Assembly (NCBI RefSeq): GCF_014649835.1
Contig: NZ_BMTU01000004.1
Span: 310,001 to 374,000 of the forward strand
DNA: 64,000 bases
Source: Streptomyces pilosus
GTDB taxonomy: Bacteria; Actinomycetota; Actinomycetes; Streptomycetales; Streptomycetaceae
Reading direction: 5' to 3'
Shown here: positions 27,202 through 35,473 of the stretch, in pieces
Layout of the letters: every line of letters begins with the position of its first letter
Numbering within the stretch: position 1 is the stretch's first letter
The notes under the pieces: generated by a model
The model's input: the letters and a program-made list of their open reading frames with translations, nothing else
Databases searched by the model: none
What the model was told of the DNA's origin: nothing
Position numbers and translations under genes: made by a program

Positions 27202-28394
27202 CGGCGGTTCAGGTAGGCCTGGAAGGCACGGTGGAGGGTGTGGTTGGCGCTGCCCCCCAGGGCTGTCTCCCACTCCCCCAGCGTCTCGACGACGCGGCCT
27301 CCGGTACCGAGCTTCCAGCGCAGCAGTCCGTAGGCACGTTCCGCGGGGTCGAGGGTGGAGGGCACCCCGCGCATGTCGTAAACGTCGGCGCCGAGGGCGT
27401 GGGCATCCGACAGCATGCGCCACTGCAGGGCGTTGGAGGGCCGGACCTCGCGGCGGTGGTCGGCCGAGGCGCCGGTCTGGTACCAGGCCCGGCGGCCCAC
27501 CGTGATCATCGTGTGGGCGGCGAGGACCTCTCCCCCGTGACGGGCCAGGTACAGCGTCATCCGGCCCGGCTCCTCGGCGTTGAGCGCCGCGTACTGACGC
27601 TCGTAGTAGGCGAGCGAGCGGCCGAGCCGGAACCCGTCGCGTCGCTCGGTGATGCCGAGCAGCCGGTGGAACTCCGGGAGTTCGGCCGCGCCGCCGACCA
27701 CCACCTCCACTCCTTCCCTGGCGGCCCGGCGCACGTTGCGGCGCCACTCCTGGTTGAGCCCGGACCACAGGTCCTGCGTGGTGCGTCCCGCGAGCGGCAC
27801 GCGGAAGACGTGCCGGGGCTGGGCGTCGCCGTCCGCCCCGGTCCCGTCGCCACCCGGGCGACGCCAGCCCCGGGCCCGCAGCCGGTCGGCGACGGCGGTG
27901 CCGAGCGGGTCGACCTCACTGGCGAGGACGTCGCCCAGACACCGGCCGGGGGCAGCGAGCGGCTTCAGCAGGGCGGCGTCCCAGCTCCGGTAGGCGGGCG
28001 AGGGACCGATGCGTACGGCGAAGGCTCCGGCACTCCGCAGGTGTTCCAGCAGCGGGTCGAGCCAGCCGTCGAGGTCGGGGTCGCTCCAGTCGGCGACGGG
28101 CCCTTCGGGCAGGTAGGCGAAGTACTTCCGTGTACCTCGGAGTTGACGGAGCAGCACCAGCGCCACGCCCTCCAGGGCGCCCGCCTCCGGATCCGGCCCC
28201 CAGCCGAGCAGCTGGGCCCGCCAGTCCTCCTTGACGTCGGCCCAAGAGGGAAGTTGCAGGAAGCCCGCGCCGAGGGACGCCCCTTCGGGGGACGCGAGGA
28301 AGGCGCGGTACGTCCGCGCGGTGATGGTGCGCAGGGTCGTGCCCCGGCCCCGTTCACGACCCACACGGCCGGGCGGAACAAGCAGCGCTGACAC
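27198..28394 (-). CDS. FemAB/FemX-like peptidyltransferase (GNAT fold)
   Basis: A 398-residue member of the Fem family, which uses aminoacyl-tRNA to add bridge amino acids to lipid-linked peptidoglycan precursors. Recognisable parts are FLQLPSWADVKEDWRAQLLGWG, FAYLPEGPVADWSDP, the duplicated GNAT-like fold with QEWRRNVRRAAREGVEV, and the closing segment GADVYDMRGVPSTLDPAERAYGLLRWKLGTGGRVVETLGEWE. Streptomyces needs FemX to add the single Gly of its LL-Dap bridge; whether this copy or a paralogue does so is unclear. The start is the GTG at 28394; the frame continues to 28565 without a better site. It heads the operon FemX, MurJ-like, regulator, kinase, lipoprotein, divergent from an L,D-transpeptidase. 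Confidence 0.87.
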   Translation of the reverse strand: MSALLVPPGRVGRERGRGTTLRTITARTYRAFLASPEGASLGAGFLQLPSWADVKEDWRAQLLGWGPDPEAGALEGVALVLLRQLRGTRKYFAYLPEGPVADWSDPDLDGWLDPLLEHLRSAGAFAVRIGPSPAYRSWDAALLKPLAAPGRCLGDVLASEVDPLGTAVADRLRARGWRRPGGDGTGADGDAQPRHVFRVPLAGRTTQDLWSGLNQEWRRNVRRAAREGVEVVVGGAAELPEFHRLLGITERRDGFRLGRSLAYYERQYAALNAEEPGRMTLYLARHGGEVLAAHTMITVGRRAWYQTGASADHRREVRPSNALQWRMLSDAHALGADVYDMRGVPSTLDPAERAYGLLRWKLGTGGRVVETLGEWETALGGSANHTLHRAFQAYLNRR

Positions 28395-28613
28395 AGTCCG
28401 AGCCTCTCCTTCTCCCCGGGCCGGGCGGCGGGGACGCACAGGATGCTCACAGCGGTCCGTGACCGCTCCGTGCGGCGAATGTGACCGGACGACGACCGTT
28501 CCCCACCAGCCGCCGTCACACTGCCCCGTAGCGGCTGACCTCGGGTTTTCCGGCTCTACAGTCACGACATCGGCGCAACGCCCCGTCCCTTCCCGCCCTC
28601 CCCGGAGGTTCCG

Positions 28614-29816
28614 TTGTCACGCATACCCGTACGCACCCGTGCCCTCGTCGGAGCCGCCGTCGCGGCCGGCATGCTGGCGCCGCTCGCCGCCTGCTCCCCG
28701 GGCGGCTCCGCCGACGGCCCGAAGACCTCGGCGCGGCCGGGCGCCGCCGACCGGCCCGTCACGGTCACCGTCACGCCCAGGGGAGAACGGGCCCCGGCGG
28801 GCCGGCCCGTGCGCGTCGAAGCCGCGGGCGGCAGGCTCACCTCGGTGACCGTCACCGACACCGACGGGGGCCGGCTCGCCGGCCGGGTCGCCGCCGACGG
28901 CCGGTCGTGGGTCTCCCACCGCAAGGCCGTACCCGGCACGTCGTACGCGGTGACGGCCACGACCCGGACCGAGGGCGGCACCGAGGGCAGGAGCAGGGCG
29001 CGCTTCACCACGGCTCCGGCGGACAAGGTCAACAAGGTGGACTGGCGACCGGGCGCGCACACCACCGTCGGTGTCGCCCAGCCGGTCTCGCTGGTCTTCG
29101 ACAACCCGGTCGAGGACAAGGCCGGCGTCGAGCGGCAGCTCAGGATCACCACCTCGAACGGCACCAAGGGCTCCTGGGGCTGGATCCGCGACTGGTCGGG
29201 CCGGGACCGGGTGGACTGGCGGCCCGCGACCTACTGGAAGCCCGGCACCCGGGTCACGCTGAACGCCGGGCTGAGCGGCACCGACTCGGGCGCGGACGGC
29301 GGCTGGTTCGTGCGCGACTACACGACCACCTTCACCATCGGCGCCCGGCAGATCGTCGAGGTCGACCTCGACACGCACCGGCTCACCCTGGTGCGCGACG
29401 GGGAGACGGTCCGGCGCATACCGGTCTCCGGAGGCACGCCCGGCGGTGACAAGCGCTCCTGGCGGGGGACGGCCGTGCTCATGGCCAAGGAGGGCACCAT
29501 CAACATGAACTCCGAGACGGTGGGACTGGGCGACGCCTACGACAAGATGGTCGACCACTCGATGCGACTCACCTGGTCGGGCATGTACGCGCACGCCGCA
29601 CCGTGGAACGCCCGCCACTTCGGCAGGGCCAACCGCAGTTCCGGCTGCATCGGAATGAGCGACGCGGACGCGGCCTGGTTCTACCGTCAGGTACGGCCCG
29701 GCGACCCGTTCGAGATCACCGGTGAGGACACCAAGGGCGTGGTCGCGCCCGGGAACGGCTTCGGCGCATGGAACCTCTCGTGGGCCGAGTGGCAGCGGAG
29801 GAGCGCACTGCGCTGA
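28614..29816 (+). CDS. L,D-transpeptidase (YkuD) lipoprotein
   Basis: A 400-residue enzyme that makes 3-3 cross-links in peptidoglycan and so supports beta-lactam-insensitive wall synthesis. The lipoprotein signal (lipobox LAAC, about residue 27) anchors it outside the membrane. Two Ig-like domains follow (about 45-130 and 135-245), as in mycobacterial LdtMt2. The YkuD domain covers about 247-370 with RQIVEVDLDTHRLTLVRDG and the active-site motif HFGRANRSSGCIGMSD carrying the catalytic cysteine and histidine. A C-terminal extension ends WNLSWAEWQRRSALR. The start is a TTG at 28614 because GGAGG lies 5 bases upstream and no ATG/GTG fits. It is divergent from the FemX operon, strengthening the envelope theme. 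A possible -10 TACAGT lies near 28556. Confidence 0.93.
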   Translation: MSRIPVRTRALVGAAVAAGMLAPLAACSPGGSADGPKTSARPGAADRPVTVTVTPRGERAPAGRPVRVEAAGGRLTSVTVTDTDGGRLAGRVAADGRSWVSHRKAVPGTSYAVTATTRTEGGTEGRSRARFTTAPADKVNKVDWRPGAHTTVGVAQPVSLVFDNPVEDKAGVERQLRITTSNGTKGSWGWIRDWSGRDRVDWRPATYWKPGTRVTLNAGLSGTDSGADGGWFVRDYTTTFTIGARQIVEVDLDTHRLTLVRDGETVRRIPVSGGTPGGDKRSWRGTAVLMAKEGTINMNSETVGLGDAYDKMVDHSMRLTWSGMYAHAAPWNARHFGRANRSSGCIGMSDADAAWFYRQVRPGDPFEITGEDTKGVVAPGNGFGAWNLSWAEWQRRSALR

Positions 29817-30035
29817 GAGGCGCTCGCACGGTCCCCCGCCCCCTCCCCGGGCTGTCGCGGCCGGCGGTCGGACAGTGCCCGTTCACCGTCCGCACCGCCC
29901 CTCGTTGGGCGGGGGAACAGTCCTGCGTCCGGGACGCCCGGGGCCGCCCCCGGGTCTGGTTGACTCCCCGCCCACCCCCCACCCCGTACGCGCACCCCTC
30001 CCGGGGTGCCGGACCGACGTGAGCGGAGCCATCCC

Positions 30036-30377
30036 ATGTCCTTCGGACCGCAGCCCTGGCAGCACGGGCCGCCGCATCCCGGTGAACCCACGGCCCTCGC
30101 GCACCCTGCGGCGGAACACGAGCGGCAGGACGCCGACGAGGCGGCGCGGCTGGCCGTCGGACTGCGGCTCGGCCTGCGGATCGCCGCCGTCTGGCTGCTG
30201 TGGGTGCTGCCCGCCGCCGTCGCACCGGGCGTGTACGGCACACCCGTCGCCGGACCCGTGAGCCTCGGCGTGCTGCTGGCGGCGGTGCCGCTCGCGGTCG
30301 GGGTGCACGCGCTGGTGGCGTACGGGCGACGGGTCGACCGGATCGGGCCGCGGCCGGGCGCCCGGAGGTGGCCGTGA
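30036..30377 (+). CDS. DUF485-like small membrane protein
   Basis: A 113-residue protein with a Pro/His-rich cytoplasmic N-terminus and two membrane helices (IAAVWLLWVLPAAVAPGVYG; LGVLLAAVPLAVGVHALVAYG). Small two-helix proteins of this kind precede SSS-family solute symporters in actinobacteria (as yjcH precedes actP in E. coli) and may help their assembly. GGAG lies 7 bases before the ATG. Its stop overlaps the symporter start as GTGA, so both are translated together. The 219 bases between it and the L,D-transpeptidase hold nothing recognisable. The family call is from architecture and context. Confidence 0.7.
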   Translation: MSFGPQPWQHGPPHPGEPTALAHPAAEHERQDADEAARLAVGLRLGLRIAAVWLLWVLPAAVAPGVYGTPVAGPVSLGVLLAAVPLAVGVHALVAYGRRVDRIGPRPGARRWP

Positions 30378-31927
30378 CCGCGCTGCTCGATCCCTCCTCC
30401 CGGTCCCTGGTGTTCGCCGTGTTCTCGGTGTTCGTCGTGGTCTGCCTGATGCTGTGCGTCGTCACCGGCGCCGACGAGGACGACCGGGCACTCGTACGGT
30501 CCGACAGCCGCCGGCTGCGTTCCTGGCAGCAGGGCGTCGCGATGGGCGGCGACACCACCACGGTCGCCACGGTCACCGTGCTGGTGGGCATGGTGGCCAC
30601 GTTCGGCTTCGACGGCCTCGGCGTCATGCTGGGCAGCCTGGTCGGGGTCATGCTGTTCCTGGTGCTGGTCGCCGAACCGCTGCGCAGGCACGCCTCGCTG
30701 ACCGGCGCGGACCTGCTGGACGCGCGCGGCAGCGGCGGGCCCGCGGTGCGGGTCTCGTGGGGTCTGGTGACGCTGGTCGTCTGTTTCCCGCTGCTGGTCG
30801 TGCAGTTGGTGGTGGTCGGCAACGTCGCCGCGGCGCTCCTCGGCCAGCCGGGGATGCGCGGCGGCTGCATCGTCGTCATCGGCTGTGTGATGACGGCGCT
30901 GGCCGTCAGCGGCGGGATCAGGGGCACGGGTGTGGTGATGATCGCGAAGTCGGCGATCGCCCTGCCCGTGCTGGTGCTCGCCGCCGTGCTGGTGCTCGAC
31001 CGCTTCGGCGGCGACGTCGGGCGGCTGCTCGACGCGGCCGCGCACGGCTCCGGGATGGGCGAGGCGTACCTGCGTCCGGGCGGCTACACCGGTGACGGGT
31101 GGGAGGGGGCCGTGAACCGGATCGGGCAGACCGTCGGCATGTCGATGGCCACGCTGGCGATGCCCGCCGTGCTGATGCGGGCGATCTCGACGAAGAGCCC
31201 GCGCGGAGCCCGCTCCGGCGGCCGCTGGATGCTGGGCGAACTGGTCCTGCTGTACGGCGCGCTGGCCGTCGTCGGTGTGGGCGCGGCGGCCCTGGCCGGC
31301 GAGGCGCTGCGCGAGGCCGGTCCGGCGGCGCAGGTGTTCACGCCGCTGGTGCTCGGGCGGGCGCTCGACAGCGGGGGTCTCCTCGTCGCTGCCCTGGCCT
31401 GTGTCCTCTTCCTCACCGCGCTCGCGGCCGTGGTGGACGTGACCCTCGCCGCCGGCATCGCCCTGGGACGGGACGTGCTGGGGGCGTACGGCACGACGGA
31501 CGGTGCCGCTTCCCGGTGGTCGGCCGCCCTGACCGGGGCGGTGTGCTCGGTCGTGGCGGTCGTCGTCGCCGACTGGAACCTGGTGGTCGTCTCCACGCTC
31601 TGGCTCGCCGTCTGCGGCGCCGCCCTCGCACCCGTCCTGCTGTACGCCCTGTACTGGCCGGGGTTCACCGCCCGGGGCGCGCTGTGGTGCCTGTGGGGGG
31701 CGACGGCGCTGAGCATCGTGGCGCTCGCCCTGTCGCCGTACGTGTCCGGCGCGCCGGGGTCGATCTTCCCGGAGCGCGACTTCCGGATCTGGGACGTGAC
31801 GATCCCGGGCCTGGTGACGGTGCCGGCCGCGTTCCTGCTGGGCTGGCTGGGCAGCGTCACGGACCCGCGCCGGGCGGCGGGCGGGGCGGCGGGGCCGGGG
31901 CGCCGCGAGGCGCTGGACACCGTCTGA
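30374..31927 (+). CDS. Sodium:solute symporter (SSS family)
   Basis: A 517-residue transporter with about 13 hydrophobic helices, related to ActP/MctC-type acetate and monocarboxylate symporters. Motifs include WQQGVAMGGDTTTVATVTVLVGMVATFGFDGL, GVVMIAKSAIALPVLVLA and TVGMSMATLAMPAVLMRAISTKS, which resembles the conserved segment around the substrate and sodium sites. The start is the GTG at 30374, overlapping the stop of the small membrane protein, with GGAGG five bases upstream. The N-terminal part is less canonical than in ActP (MGGD in place of the usual GD[FY]xSAA), so the substrate may differ. It is followed by a gap without a clear terminator. Confidence 0.82.
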   Translation: MTALLDPSSRSLVFAVFSVFVVVCLMLCVVTGADEDDRALVRSDSRRLRSWQQGVAMGGDTTTVATVTVLVGMVATFGFDGLGVMLGSLVGVMLFLVLVAEPLRRHASLTGADLLDARGSGGPAVRVSWGLVTLVVCFPLLVVQLVVVGNVAAALLGQPGMRGGCIVVIGCVMTALAVSGGIRGTGVVMIAKSAIALPVLVLAAVLVLDRFGGDVGRLLDAAAHGSGMGEAYLRPGGYTGDGWEGAVNRIGQTVGMSMATLAMPAVLMRAISTKSPRGARSGGRWMLGELVLLYGALAVVGVGAAALAGEALREAGPAAQVFTPLVLGRALDSGGLLVAALACVLFLTALAAVVDVTLAAGIALGRDVLGAYGTTDGAASRWSAALTGAVCSVVAVVVADWNLVVVSTLWLAVCGAALAPVLLYALYWPGFTARGALWCLWGATALSIVALALSPYVSGAPGSIFPERDFRIWDVTIPGLVTVPAAFLLGWLGSVTDPRRAAGGAAGPGRREALDTV

Positions 31928-32092
31928 GGCGTTCGTGTGCCGTCCGCCGGTGGCCTCCGGCGGACGGCAGGGCCGTCCGGGCGGTGCCGACGGCTCCGGA
32001 CACCGGGGGCGCAGTCCGCGTGCCGCCCGCCGATGACTTCCGGCGGGTGGGACGGTCGTATCCGGTACACGCACCCGGATGTGGAGGACACC

Positions 32093-32701
32093 ATGCCGCG
32101 GAAGATCACCGCCAGCCTGTTCATCTCGCTCGACGGCGTCGTCGAGGCGCCCGACCAGTGGCACTTCCCGTACTTCAACGACGAGATGGGCGCCACCGTG
32201 GACGCGGGCCTGACCACCGCGGACGTCATGCTCTTCGGCCGCCGGACGTACGACAGCTTCGCCGGTGCCTGGCCCGGGCGGGAGGCGGCCGGTGGCGAGG
32301 ACGCCGGCTTCGCCAAGAAACTCGGCGACATGCGGAAGATCGTGTTCTCCCGTGGCCGGCTCGCCCCGGAGTGGCGGAAGACCGAGCAGGCGCGGGGGGA
32401 GGTCGCCGAGGTCGCCGCCGCGCTGAAGGGCGAGCCGGGCGGTGACATCGCGCTGAGCGGCTCCGTCTCCGTCGTCCGGCAGCTGCTGGCCGCGGGCCTC
32501 CTCGACGAACTGCACCTCCTCGTCCACCCCGTCGCCGTGCGCAGGGGCATGCGGCTGTTCGACGAGGGCGAGCCGTCGATCCCGCTCCGGCTGTTGATGT
32601 CCCGGACGTTCACGACGGGCGTGCTGCACCTGGTGTACGGGCCCGACACCGCGCCGCCGACGGGCGGTTACGAGGAGGCCGTCGCCACGCTCGGGGAGTG
32701 A
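32093..32701 (+). CDS. RibD C-terminal domain (dihydrofolate reductase-like) protein
   Basis: A 202-residue NADPH-dependent reductase-like protein of the RibD-C/YyaP family. It begins MPRKITASLFISLDGVVEAPDQWHF, the signature of this group, and continues with ADVMLFGRRTYDSFAGAWP, GDIALSGSVSVVRQLLAAGLLDELHLLVHPVAVRRGMRLFD, the cofactor and closing segments. These stand-alone homologues are widespread in Streptomyces and their substrate is mostly unknown; they are not riboflavin genes by context. GGAGG lies 5 bases before the ATG at 32093. It is monocistronic. Confidence 0.85.
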   Translation: MPRKITASLFISLDGVVEAPDQWHFPYFNDEMGATVDAGLTTADVMLFGRRTYDSFAGAWPGREAAGGEDAGFAKKLGDMRKIVFSRGRLAPEWRKTEQARGEVAEVAAALKGEPGGDIALSGSVSVVRQLLAAGLLDELHLLVHPVAVRRGMRLFDEGEPSIPLRLLMSRTFTTGVLHLVYGPDTAPPTGGYEEAVATLGE

Positions 32702-32844
32702 GGGCCGGGGGCGGCTCCGGGGGGCGCCGCCGAAGCGGGGCGCGTCCGGAGGACGAACTCCGGCGTCCCGGGCAGCCGGGAGGAGTGCGGAGCCCCGGGC
32801 CCTGGGGACGCGGCGTACGGAGTCGTCCGGTGTACGCCGCTGGG

Positions 32845-33150
32845 TTCTCGGGCTCGACCGTCGACGACCCGACCAAAGCGCGGCTGACCAGCACCGGCGT
32901 CCGCCGGCACGGCCCGTCACCTGGGGGCGGAGCAGTTCCGCGCCGTGCGGGTCGCCGCCCCGGCCGGCCTCCATGCGCTCGGCTGCGTCCTGTACGGACT
33001 GCTGACAGGGGGCCACCGTTCTCCGCCCGGACCCCGTGTGGGCTCTCCGAGCACCACCTGCGCGCGACGGCCGCCCCCGCCCGGGCCCATGAGGCAGCAC
33101 TGGCCCCTCTCACGCTCACGCCGGACGCCGCGGCCACCCTGCTCACTCCG
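32845..33150 (+). pseudogene. Relic of a serine/threonine protein kinase (frameshifted, truncated)
   Basis: Pieces of a Streptomyces Ser/Thr kinase catalytic domain appear in order but in changing frames. First comes DDPTKARLTSTGV, the activation segment, up to about 32900. The next frame gives GTARHLGAEQFRAVRVAAP, equivalent to the GT-x-YLAPEQ step, then AGLHALGCVLYGLLTGG, subdomain IX, up to about 33012. The first frame returns with PPFSARTPCGLSEHHLRAT. At least two frameshifts and loss of both the N-lobe and the rest of the protein make it non-functional. The invariant subdomain IX aspartate is G here. Flanking bases 32702-32844 and 33151-33350 hold no recognisable gene. Confidence 0.75.
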
Positions 33151-33350
33151 CATCGGCAGGCGACGGACCGAACGCCCCTCGTACCTCGCCCTCGCCCTCG
33201 CCGTGGTGACGTGCTCCCCTAACCGCACGGTCCCCGAACCGGCCTGCCCGGTCGCGTAGCCGGCGGGCGGGCGCGCCGTACGGGCCGGATTCCGGTGACG
33301 GCCGTTCACCGTGCGCCGACGACCGGCCGTCACGTCCACGGCCTATGCCG

Positions 33351-34301
33351 TCACCGGGCTCGGGACGCGGGTGTGATGGAGAAGACCTGCTTCGCGCTCC
33401 CGTCGCAGGGCTCCGTCACCGCGGGTGCCGCGACGGACCTCCTGGCCCCGCTGATGCCCACGCAGCCACCGCCGACCACGTGGAGCACGTACTGATCGCC
33501 TCCGCCGGAATCGGACGGCTCGACGCGGAACCTGCTCGTCTTCTCGCAGGCGGTCCAGGGTTCCAGCAGGGCGGCCCCGGTGCGGGCGGTCACCGCGTTC
33601 AGACACCCCTTGTCGTGGTCGGGGTGGAACCACTGCACGCGGAACGTGCCTCCCCCAGCGGGGATCAACTCGGTCTCCTGGGGCGCGACGTCCTCGCACG
33701 GACGCTGCACGGCCACCAGCGAGTCGTACCCTTCGGCGAGCCCGTCGGTCAGACACAGGCCGTCCGCCACGACCGGGCGGATCTCCACGGGACCCCGCGG
33801 CAGGACGATCCGCTTTCCCGGAGACGCGGACGCGCCCGCTCCGCCCTTCCCCGGACCGTCCGAACCGCCGGGCGGGCCGACGATCCACACGGTGGCGGCC
33901 ACCAGGGACAGCACGACGAACCCCAGCAGGGGCAACAGGGGCACCCGGCGCCACCCCGGTCCACGAGGGGCGTGCGGGCCCGGTGCCACCGGCTCGTCCC
34001 GGTCGCCGGCCGAACCCGCCCCGCGGCTGACGGCTCTCTCCCGGGCCTCCAGCCACTCCCGCTCCCGCTCCCCGTCCCCGCAGGCCCGGACGAACGCGGC
34101 CACCAGCTCGGGACGCGGCGTGACCTTCCCGCCGAGGACGTCCGCCAGCGTGCTGCGCGCCAGTGTCTCCCCGCGCTCGGCGGCGCGTTTCTCGAGCTGC
34201 CGGTACGTCAGCCCCGACCGCCTCTTGAGGTGCCGCATGGCAGCGGCCAGCTCGTCCGTATCACCGACCCGCTGCGGATGAATCTCCCCCGTGTGCGCCA
34301 T
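33351..34301 (-). CDS. XRE-family regulator with membrane helix and extracellular C-terminal domain
   Basis: A 316-residue protein with three parts. Residues about 12-85 form a helix-turn-helix (DELAAAMRHLKRRSGLTYRQLEKRAAERG, then STLADVLGGKVTPRPELVAAFVRACG). One membrane helix lies at about 133-152 (LLPLLGFVVLSLVAATVWIV). The extracytoplasmic domain has four or more cysteines and a QW-poor ricin-like/beta-trefoil character (GLCLTDG, VQRPCEDVAP, KGCLNAVTARTGAALLEPWTACEKTSRFRV, GGGCVGISG). It could sense an extracellular signal and control genes directly, like other one-component membrane regulators. It is divergent from the cysteine-rich peptide operon with 282 bases between, a region full of CCGGACA repeats, so it is the likely regulator of that operon. 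The start is the ATG at 34301. Confidence 0.82.
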   Translation of the reverse strand: MAHTGEIHPQRVGDTDELAAAMRHLKRRSGLTYRQLEKRAAERGETLARSTLADVLGGKVTPRPELVAAFVRACGDGEREREWLEARERAVSRGAGSAGDRDEPVAPGPHAPRGPGWRRVPLLPLLGFVVLSLVAATVWIVGPPGGSDGPGKGGAGASASPGKRIVLPRGPVEIRPVVADGLCLTDGLAEGYDSLVAVQRPCEDVAPQETELIPAGGGTFRVQWFHPDHDKGCLNAVTARTGAALLEPWTACEKTSRFRVEPSDSGGGDQYVLHVVGGGCVGISGARRSVAAPAVTEPCDGSAKQVFSITPASRAR

Positions 34302-34330
34302 GCGTCCAGCGTGTGCCGTCCCGCCGCACG

Positions 34331-34421
34331 CGGACAATACCGATTCCGGTCCTTCGCCGCGCGTGCCGGACAGGATCCGGACAAGCCTCTGACCTGCCCG
34401 GACAGCGAAAACTTGTCCGGG
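34331..34421. promoter_or_regulatory. CCGGACA repeat cluster in a divergent promoter
   Basis: CGGACA at 34331, CCGGACA at 34366, 34377 and 34398, and its inverse TGTCCGG at 34414. The last two form an inverted repeat, CCCGGACA and TGTCCGGG with a 9-base spacer (34397-34421). The cluster lies between the XRE regulator and the peptide operon and is a good candidate for the regulator's binding sites. I could not fix a -10/-35 pair. Confidence 0.6.
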
Positions 34422-34583
34422 ACAGATCTTGCTGTTGCCGCGGCCGGCTCCGTACCCACAAGCTCGGATCAGTCCGGCGGCGGGCCCCGACGAGGTCCGC
34501 GCACCGACCGATGCCGCGCCGTACGCGGAACGGAACCGAGCCGGGCGATCCCACGCACCACACGAAGGAAACGGAGGACAGGC

Positions 34584-34775
34584 ATGCTCGTACAACTGCG
34601 GACGATCTCGGACCGGCTGCTCGACAAGGTGGCCCCGACGACGAGTGCGTCGGCGGCCGACTGCTGGCAGAGCGAGTGCATCTACCGCCGCTGCGAGGGA
34701 CGCACCACCACGCTGATGTGGTACGAGCTCTGCGAGGACTACCAGCGGGTCGGTTACTGCGGCTGCCGCATGTAA
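34584..34775 (+). CDS. Cysteine-rich precursor peptide (putative secreted disulfide peptide)
   Basis: A 63-residue peptide with GGAGG 6 bases before its ATG. Residues 1-25 look like a leader (MLVQLRTISDRLLDKVAPTT, then SASAA) without the hydrophobic core of a Sec signal; ASA/SAA could be a signal-peptidase-type cut site. The remaining 38 or so residues hold six cysteines (C27, C32, C37, C50, C59, C61), two tryptophans (W28, W46) and four tyrosines, enough for three disulfides. It is followed by genes for a MauE-like redox protein, an S26 peptidase, a thioredoxin-like protein and an ABC exporter, so those are read as its maturation and export apparatus. I do not recognise the family; bacteriocin, signal peptide or cross-linked redox peptide are all possible. 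Confidence 0.75.
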   Translation: MLVQLRTISDRLLDKVAPTTSASAADCWQSECIYRRCEGRTTTLMWYELCEDYQRVGYCGCRM

Positions 34776-34813
34776 CGGGCTCTGCCCATCACGTACCACC
34801 GCACCTGCAAGGC

Positions 34814-34849
34814 ACCGGCTCCGCCCGGCCCACACCGGGCGGAGCCGGT
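34814..34849 (+). terminator. Perfect 15-bp hairpin after the peptide gene
   Basis: ACCGGCTCCGCCCGG (34814-34828) and CCGGGCGGAGCCGGT (34835-34849) form a perfect 15-bp stem around CCCACA, 38 bases past the peptide stop. It probably acts as a partial terminator, so the peptide message exceeds that of the downstream enzymes. Confidence 0.8.
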
Positions 34850-34927
34850 CCGCGGGGACCCGCCGGTCCTCCGCCCCAGCGCCCCAGCGCCCCAGGTGCT
34901 CAGTCGACGGGAGGGGTTCTCGTTCCG

Positions 34928-35473
34928 ATGAACTACGTGATCGTCAGCGGCCGGGTCCTGCTGGGCCTCGTCTTCCTGTGCTCGGTCGTCGGCAAGGTCC
35001 GCTCCGCGGAGGCGTACCAGGCCTTCCGGCTCGCCGTGGCACAACTCGCCCCGCCCCTGCGGCGCGGGACGAAGGCTGTGGCGCCCCTGGTGATCGCCGC
35101 CGAGGCAGCCGTGCCGGCGGCGCTCGTCGTCCCCGCGACCGTGAACCTCGGCTTCGCGACGGCCACGGCTCTGCTCCTGGTGTTCACCCTCGCCCTGGCC
35201 GGGGTGGTGCGGCGGAAGGGAAGCGCCGCTTGCCACTGCTTCGGCGGCTCGGAACCCGTGGCCCCCCGGCACGTGGCGCGCAACGTGCTGCTGGTGGGCG
35301 TGGCCCTCGCCGGACTGGTGGGAGGGTTCACCACGGCGGAGACGGCGGCCGGCTCACCGGCGGGACTGCTCCTGGCCGTCGGCGGCGGGGCACTCCTGGC
35401 GCTGTTCACGGTGACCCTCGACGACCTGGCCCACCTGTGGGGCCCGGTGGACATCGAGGAGGCCGGAGCATGA
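34928..35473 (+). CDS. MauE/DoxX-like redox-associated membrane protein
   Basis: A 181-residue protein with about four membrane helices, beginning MNYVIVSGRVLLGLVFLCSVVGK. The motif ACHCFGG (about residue 105) is the cysteine pair typical of MauE, a membrane protein needed with MauD to form the disulfides of the methylamine dehydrogenase light chain. In MauE-like proteins the membrane pair is thought to pass electrons between the quinone pool or cytosol and an outside thioredoxin-fold partner. Here the partner is the CxxC protein two genes downstream and the substrate is presumably the six-cysteine peptide. Its stop overlaps the peptidase start by ATGA. No mau structural genes are present, so methylamine metabolism is unlikely. 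Confidence 0.8.
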   Translation: MNYVIVSGRVLLGLVFLCSVVGKVRSAEAYQAFRLAVAQLAPPLRRGTKAVAPLVIAAEAAVPAALVVPATVNLGFATATALLLVFTLALAGVVRRKGSAACHCFGGSEPVAPRHVARNVLLVGVALAGLVGGFTTAETAAGSPAGLLLAVGGGALLALFTVTLDDLAHLWGPVDIEEAGA

